DNA from: Paraburkholderia ribeironis | GTDB taxonomy: Bacteria > Pseudomonadota > Gammaproteobacteria > Burkholderiales > Burkholderiaceae | Assembly (NCBI RefSeq): GCF_900019265.1 | Contig: NZ_CYGX02000055.1 | Coordinates: forward strand, 1 to 46,181 | Length of the DNA: 46,181 nt | Direction: 5' to 3' | Shown: piece after piece, positions 42,151 through 46,181 of the stretch | How the letters are laid out: the number at the start of each line of letters is the position of its first letter | Position numbering within the stretch: the stretch's first letter is position 1 | Made by a program: the position numbers and the translations under genes | Notes under the pieces: generated by a model | Told to the model about the DNA's origin: nothing | What the model saw: only the letters and a program-made list of their open reading frames with translations | Databases searched by the model: none

Positions 42151-44740
42151 CCGCCTTGGTCGACTCCAGAAAGTCCTGCGCAAAGCGTTGCAACACGCCG
42201 CCCGCCTCGTAGATCGAGACCTCTTCGGCGGTGTCGAGCCGGCACGTCACCGGCACCTCGACGCGCTCGCCGTTGCGGCGCTGGATCACCAGCGTCAGAT
42301 CGGCGCGCGGCTTGCGCTCGCCGATCACATCGAAGGTTTCCGTACCGTCGATGCCAAGCGTGATGCGATTCACGCCGGGCTTGAACTCCAGCGGCAACAC
42401 GCCCATCCCCACCAGGTTGGTGCGGTGAATGCGCTCGAACCCTTCCGCGACGATCGCTTCGGTGCCGGCAAGGCGCACGCCTTTAGCCGCCCAGTCACGC
42501 GACGACCCCTGGCCGTAGTCGGCCCCGGCGATCACGATCAGCGGCTGCTTGCGCTCCATGTAGGTTTCGATCGCTTCCCACATGCGCGTGATCTTGCCCT
42601 CGGGCTCGATGCGCGCCAACGAACCGGCCTTCACCTCGCCGTCTTCGAACACCATCTCGTTCTTCAGCGTGGGGTTCGCGAAGGTCGCGCGCTGCGCGGT
42701 CAGGTGATCGCCGCGGTGGGTCGCGTAGGAATTGAAGTCCTCTTCCGGCAGGCCCATCTTCGCGAGGTATTCGCCCGCCGCGCTGTCCAGCAGAATCGCG
42801 TTGGACGGCGACAGGTGATCCGTCGTGATGTTGTCGCCCAGCACCGCGAGCGGGCGCATCCCCTTGAGCGTGCGCTCACCAGCGAGCGCGCCTTCCCAAT
42901 ACGGCGGACGGCGAATGTAAGTGCTCATCTCGCGCCAGTCGTACAACGGATCGGCTTGCACGCCCGTATCCGCGGACACCGCGAACATTGGTTCGTACAC
43001 CTTGCGAAATTGCGCCGGCTTCACGCTCGACGCGACGATCGCATCGATCTCCTCGTCCGACGGCCAGATGTCCTTCAGCGTGACGGCATGGCCGTCGGCG
43101 TCGACGCCGAGCACGTCCTTCTCGATGTCGAAACGGATCGTGCCCGCAATCGCATACGCCACCACGAGCGGCGGCGACGCGAGAAACGCCTGCTTCGCGT
43201 ACGGATGGATGCGGCCGTCGAAGTTGCGATTGCCGGACAGCACGGCGGTCGCATACAGATCGCGCTCCACCACTTCCTTCTGGATCGCCGGGTCCAGCGC
43301 GCCCGACATGCCGTTGCACGACGTGCACGCATACGCGACCACGCCGAAGCCCAGTTGTTCCAGCTCCGGCAACAGCCCGGCCTCTTCGAGGTACAACGTG
43401 ACCGCCTTCGAGCCCGGCGCGAGCGAGGTCTTCGCCCACGGCTTGCGGGTCAGTCCGCGCCGGTTCGCGTTGCGCGCGAGCAGGCCGGCGGCGATCATGT
43501 TGCGCGGATTGTTGGTGTTCGTACAGCTGGTGATCGCGGCAATGATCACCGCGCCGTCCGGCATCCGGCCCGGCTCGTTCTCCACCTTGCCGCTGATGCC
43601 GCGCGCCGCCAGCTCCGCAACCGGCAAACGGCGATGCGGGTTGGACGGCCCGGCCAGCGTGCGCACCACGCTGGAAAGGTCGAACTTCAGCACGCGTTCA
43701 TACTCCGCGTGCTTCAGCGTATCGGCCCACAGGCCGGTGTGCTTCGCGTAGGTTTCCACCAGCTTGACGAGTTCGTCGTCGCGGCCCGTGAGCTTCAGGT
43801 ACTTGATGGTCTGCTCGTCGATATAGAACATCGCGGCCGTCGCGCCGAACTCGGGCGCCATGTTGGCGATGGTCGCGCGGTCGCCGAGCGTGAGCCGCGC
43901 CGTGCCCTCGCCATAGAATTCGAGGTACGCGCCGACCACTTTTTCCTTGCGCAGGAATTCGGTCAGGGAGAGCACGACGTCGGTCGCGGTGATGCCCTCG
44001 CCCGGCTTGCCCGTCAGCTCCACGCCGACGATGTCCGGCAGGCGCATATACGACGCGCGGCCCAGCATCACGCTTTCCGCTTCGAGACCGCCCACGCCGA
44101 TCGCGATCACGCCGAGTGCGTCCACCATCGGCGTATGCGAGTCGGTGCCGACCAGCGTATCGGGAAAGGCCACGCCGTCTTTCACCTGCACCACCGGGCT
44201 CATCCGTTCCAGATTGATCTGATGCAGGATGCCGTTGCCCGGCGGAATCACGTCGACGTTTCTGAACGCGCGTTTGGTCCAGTTGATGAAGTCGAAGCGG
44301 TCTTCGTTGCGGCGGTCTTCGATCGCGCGGTTCTTCGCGAACGCATCCGGGTCGAAGCCGCCGCACTCGACGGCGAGCGAGTGATCGACAACCAGTTGCG
44401 TCGGCACCACCGGATTGACCAGCGCCGGGTCGCCGCCTTGCGCGGCAATCGCATCGCGCAAGCCCGCGAGGTCGACCAATGCGGTCTGGCCGAGGATGTC
44501 ATGACACACGACGCGCGCCGGGAACCATGGGAAATCCAGTTCACGCTTGCGCTCGATGATCTGCCTGAGCGACGCGGTCAGCGTCGCCGGATCGCAGCGG
44601 CGCACGAGATTTTCGGCCAGCACGCGCGACGTGTACGGCAGCTTGTCGTAGGCGCCGGGCTCGATCGCATCGACCGCGGCACGCGTGTCGAAGAAATCGA
44701 GTTGGGTGCCGGGTAGGCGTTTGCGGTTTGCTGTATTCAT
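42143..44740 (-). CDS. acnD: 2-Methylcitrate dehydratase, iron-sulfur type (AcnD)
   Basis: An 865-residue aconitase-superfamily enzyme. The 4Fe-4S ligands are in SCTNTNNPRNM and YACTSCNGMSG. Substrate-binding blocks DFINWTKRAFRNV, PDTLVGTDSHTPM, GGLEAESVML and the swivelling C-terminal domain with GADYGQGSSRDWAAKG are intact. AcnD forms 2-methyl-cis/trans-aconitate, which PrpF makes usable by aconitase. Its length is normal for the group. It sits between prpC and prpF on the minus strand with a 355-bp gap to prpC. Confidence 0.95.
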   Translation of the reverse strand: MNTANRKRLPGTQLDFFDTRAAVDAIEPGAYDKLPYTSRVLAENLVRRCDPATLTASLRQIIERKRELDFPWFPARVVCHDILGQTALVDLAGLRDAIAAQGGDPALVNPVVPTQLVVDHSLAVECGGFDPDAFAKNRAIEDRRNEDRFDFINWTKRAFRNVDVIPPGNGILHQINLERMSPVVQVKDGVAFPDTLVGTDSHTPMVDALGVIAIGVGGLEAESVMLGRASYMRLPDIVGVELTGKPGEGITATDVVLSLTEFLRKEKVVGAYLEFYGEGTARLTLGDRATIANMAPEFGATAAMFYIDEQTIKYLKLTGRDDELVKLVETYAKHTGLWADTLKHAEYERVLKFDLSSVVRTLAGPSNPHRRLPVAELAARGISGKVENEPGRMPDGAVIIAAITSCTNTNNPRNMIAAGLLARNANRRGLTRKPWAKTSLAPGSKAVTLYLEEAGLLPELEQLGFGVVAYACTSCNGMSGALDPAIQKEVVERDLYATAVLSGNRNFDGRIHPYAKQAFLASPPLVVAYAIAGTIRFDIEKDVLGVDADGHAVTLKDIWPSDEEIDAIVASSVKPAQFRKVYEPMFAVSADTGVQADPLYDWREMSTYIRRPPYWEGALAGERTLKGMRPLAVLGDNITTDHLSPSNAILLDSAAGEYLAKMGLPEEDFNSYATHRGDHLTAQRATFANPTLKNEMVFEDGEVKAGSLARIEPEGKITRMWEAIETYMERKQPLIVIAGADYGQGSSRDWAAKGVRLAGTEAIVAEGFERIHRTNLVGMGVLPLEFKPGVNRITLGIDGTETFDVIGERKPRADLTLVIQRRNGERVEVPVTCRLDTAEEVSIYEAGGVLQRFAQDFLESTKAAA

Positions 44741-44932
44741 GGCGTAGGGAACAGAACAGTAATGAGCCGGGACATGCCGGCGCCGATCATACTCAGCGGT
44801 GCATTGGTGGGCGGCGCTTCGCTGGCGGATCGATCGGATAGTGGTCGGATAGTTTCAGTAGTTTAGCGCGCTGATTTGCAGCCACTCGTTTGCATGGTTG
44901 CCCATGCCGCTGCCTGAACCGCCGTAAAGAGC

Positions 44933-44972
44933 GGCCTTGACTCGAGGCGTCGGGTGTCGGCGAGTCAAGGCC
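44933..44972 (-). terminator. Long-stem hairpin between prpC and acnD
   Basis: GGCCTTGACTCG (44933-44944) pairs perfectly with CGAGTCAAGGCC (44961-44972) around a 16-base loop. On the minus strand it is followed by GCTCTTTACGG, a weak U-tract. It may attenuate or end transcription after prpC, or stabilise the prpC 3' end. The remaining gap sequence (44741-45095) shows no gene. Confidence 0.5.
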
Positions 44973-45095
44973 AACTTCATTACATCACGCGACCGCGATG
45001 CAACGCCGGGAAGCAACGGCGCGGACCTGCTCGCGCGACTTTGCGATTACGCGGGCAACGACGTGAGAACGCTTTCGCTCGCCGTCGGATCGCCG

Positions 45096-46181
45096 TCAGA
45101 CGCGTTTCGCGAGTGGCACGAACGGCAGGTCGTCCGGTCCGGTGTAATTCGCGCTCGGCCGGATGATCTTGTTGTCGATGCGCTGCTCGATGATGTGCGC
45201 GCTCCAGCCGGCCGTGCGCGAGATCACGAAGAGCGGCGTGAACATTGCCGTCGGCACGCCCATCATGTGATACGACACCGCGCTGAACCAGTCCAGATTC
45301 GGGAACATCTTCTTCGCGTCCCACATCACCGACTCCAGCCGCCCGGCAATGCTGAACAGCTTGGTGTTGCCCGCTTCCTTCGAGAGCTTGTGCGCGACTT
45401 CCTTGATGACCTTGTTGCGCGGATCCGAGATCGTGTACACCGGATGGCCGAAGCCGATCACCACTTCCTTGTTCTCCACGCGCCGGCGGATGTCGGCTTC
45501 CGCCTCGTCCGGGCTCTGGTAGCGCGACTGGATCTCGAACGCGGCCTCGTTCGCCCCGCCGTGCTTCGGCCCGCGCAGCGCGCCGATCGCGCCGGTGATC
45601 GCCGAGTAGATGTCCGAGCCCGTGCCCGCGATCACGCGGCCGGTGAAGGTCGACGCGTTGAATTCATGCTCGGCGTACAGGTTCAGCGACACGTGCATCG
45701 CGTCGACCCACGACTTCGACGGCGCCGCGCCGTGCAGCAGATGCAGGAAGTGGCCGCCGATCGAGTCGTCGTCGGTCTCCACCTCGATGCGCCTGCCGTT
45801 GTGCGCGTAGTGATACCAGTACAGCAGCATCGAGCCGAGCGAGGCCATCAGCTTGTCGGCGATGCCGCGTGCACCCGCCAGGTTGTGATCGTCCTTCTCC
45901 GGCAGCACGGTGCCGAGCACCGACACGCCGGTGCGCATCACGTCCATCGGATGCGCGGCCGCGGGAATCCATTCGAGCGCGGCCTTGACGTTCGCGGGCA
46001 GCCCGCGCAGGCCCTTGAGCTTCGTCTTGTAGGCCGTCAGTTCGGCCTGGGTCGGCAGCTTCCCGTGCACCAGCAGGTACGCGATCTCCTCGAATTCGCA
46101 AGCCTCTGCGAGGTCGAGAATGTCGTAGCCACGGTAGTGCAGATCGTTGCCGGTCTTGCCGACCGTGCACAGCGCGGTGTT
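45096..46181 (-). CDS. prpC: 2-Methylcitrate synthase, 5' end outside window
   Basis: The reading frame is open to the window edge, giving 361 residues without the N-terminus. It condenses propionyl-CoA with oxaloacetate. Citrate-synthase active-site regions are present: GKTGNDLHYRGYDI near the start, the first His in KHGGANEAAFEI, the second in GFGHPVYTISDPR, and the FTPLFVISRTAGWSAHIIEQ segment with the arginine that binds the acid. PrpC-specific features together with adjacent acnD and prpF exclude an ordinary citrate synthase. prpB is expected just outside the window. Confidence 0.95.
   Translation of the reverse strand, partial: NTALCTVGKTGNDLHYRGYDILDLAEACEFEEIAYLLVHGKLPTQAELTAYKTKLKGLRGLPANVKAALEWIPAAAHPMDVMRTGVSVLGTVLPEKDDHNLAGARGIADKLMASLGSMLLYWYHYAHNGRRIEVETDDDSIGGHFLHLLHGAAPSKSWVDAMHVSLNLYAEHEFNASTFTGRVIAGTGSDIYSAITGAIGALRGPKHGGANEAAFEIQSRYQSPDEAEADIRRRVENKEVVIGFGHPVYTISDPRNKVIKEVAHKLSKEAGNTKLFSIAGRLESVMWDAKKMFPNLDWFSAVSYHMMGVPTAMFTPLFVISRTAGWSAHIIEQRIDNKIIRPSANYTGPDDLPFVPLAKRV

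Noticed and set aside
42140..44716. An 858-residue plus-strand protein
   Set aside because: It is the exact antisense of acnD; the minus strand holds all aconitase motifs.

Overview
The window is GC-rich DNA with very few non-coding stretches, apart from one AT-rich patch near 33.4-33.7 kb. Its gene content (a PrpC-AcnD-PrpF methylcitrate set, a gentisate operon with its LysR regulator, an Frc/TPP-enzyme cluster, many LysR/GntR/AraC regulators and MFS carriers) points to a soil or plant-associated betaproteobacterium of the Burkholderiaceae, most like Paraburkholderia. This is inferred from content and protein resemblance; no rRNA or tRNA gene is present to fix it. I see no CRISPR array, intact insertion sequence or phage gene.

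Layout. 0-1.6 kb: a CbbR-like LysR regulator and a small conserved-looking protein. 1.6-6.5 kb (minus strand): an operon of a TPP-dependent lyase/decarboxylase, formyl-CoA transferase (frc), a fumarylacetoacetate-hydrolase-fold enzyme and a PntB-like membrane protein that has lost its C-terminal half. 7.3-11.9 kb: a GntR/FCD regulator with a small membrane ORF, an MHS-type transporter, then an oxalate/formate-type (OFA) transporter with a 42-residue membrane partner. 11.9-13.8 kb: decayed genes (trimeric autotransporter adhesin, AraC regulator) around an intact DUF3830 gene. 14.0-21.6 kb: a LuxR solo with a complete acyl-homoserine-lactone pocket, a YadGH-type ABC exporter, a tannase-family esterase coupled to an OpgC-type membrane protein, and an acyltransferase-3. 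21.7-28.6 kb: an FtsH-like protease, a small coiled-coil protein, a frameshifted shikimate dehydrogenase beside an AraC fragment, an orphan ABC ATPase, an alcohol dehydrogenase and an IsdG-like monooxygenase. 28.7-33.4 kb: a fucosyltransferase-like protein, a DUF305 protein behind a CueR-like operator, an MFS carrier and a triheme YhjA-type peroxidase behind an FNR-like box. 34.0-40.7 kb: a full 3-hydroxybenzoate/gentisate operon (mhbD-H-I-M-T order) with divergent LysR mhbR. 40.8-46.2 kb: prpC (cut by the window edge), acnD and prpF.

The gentisate operon would convert 3-hydroxybenzoate to gentisate, open the ring, isomerise maleylpyruvate and hydrolyse fumarylpyruvate to fumarate and pyruvate. 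The prp genes channel propionyl-CoA plus oxaloacetate through methylcitrate. The frc cluster looks at first like oxalate catabolism, but its TPP enzyme resembles ILVBL/2-hydroxyacyl-CoA lyase more than canonical oxalyl-CoA decarboxylase. That suggests a cycle in which formyl-CoA released by the lyase is the CoA donor for the transferase.

The most unusual non-coding signal is a family of palindromic repeats. They sit in three places (6557-6840, 8596-8681, 36751-36955), always in the same orientation and always ending directly at the Shine-Dalgarno of a catabolic or transport gene. Short tandem repeats with 10-bp and 13-bp units also overlap the stop codons of acnD and mhbD and place TGA triplets in all three frames.
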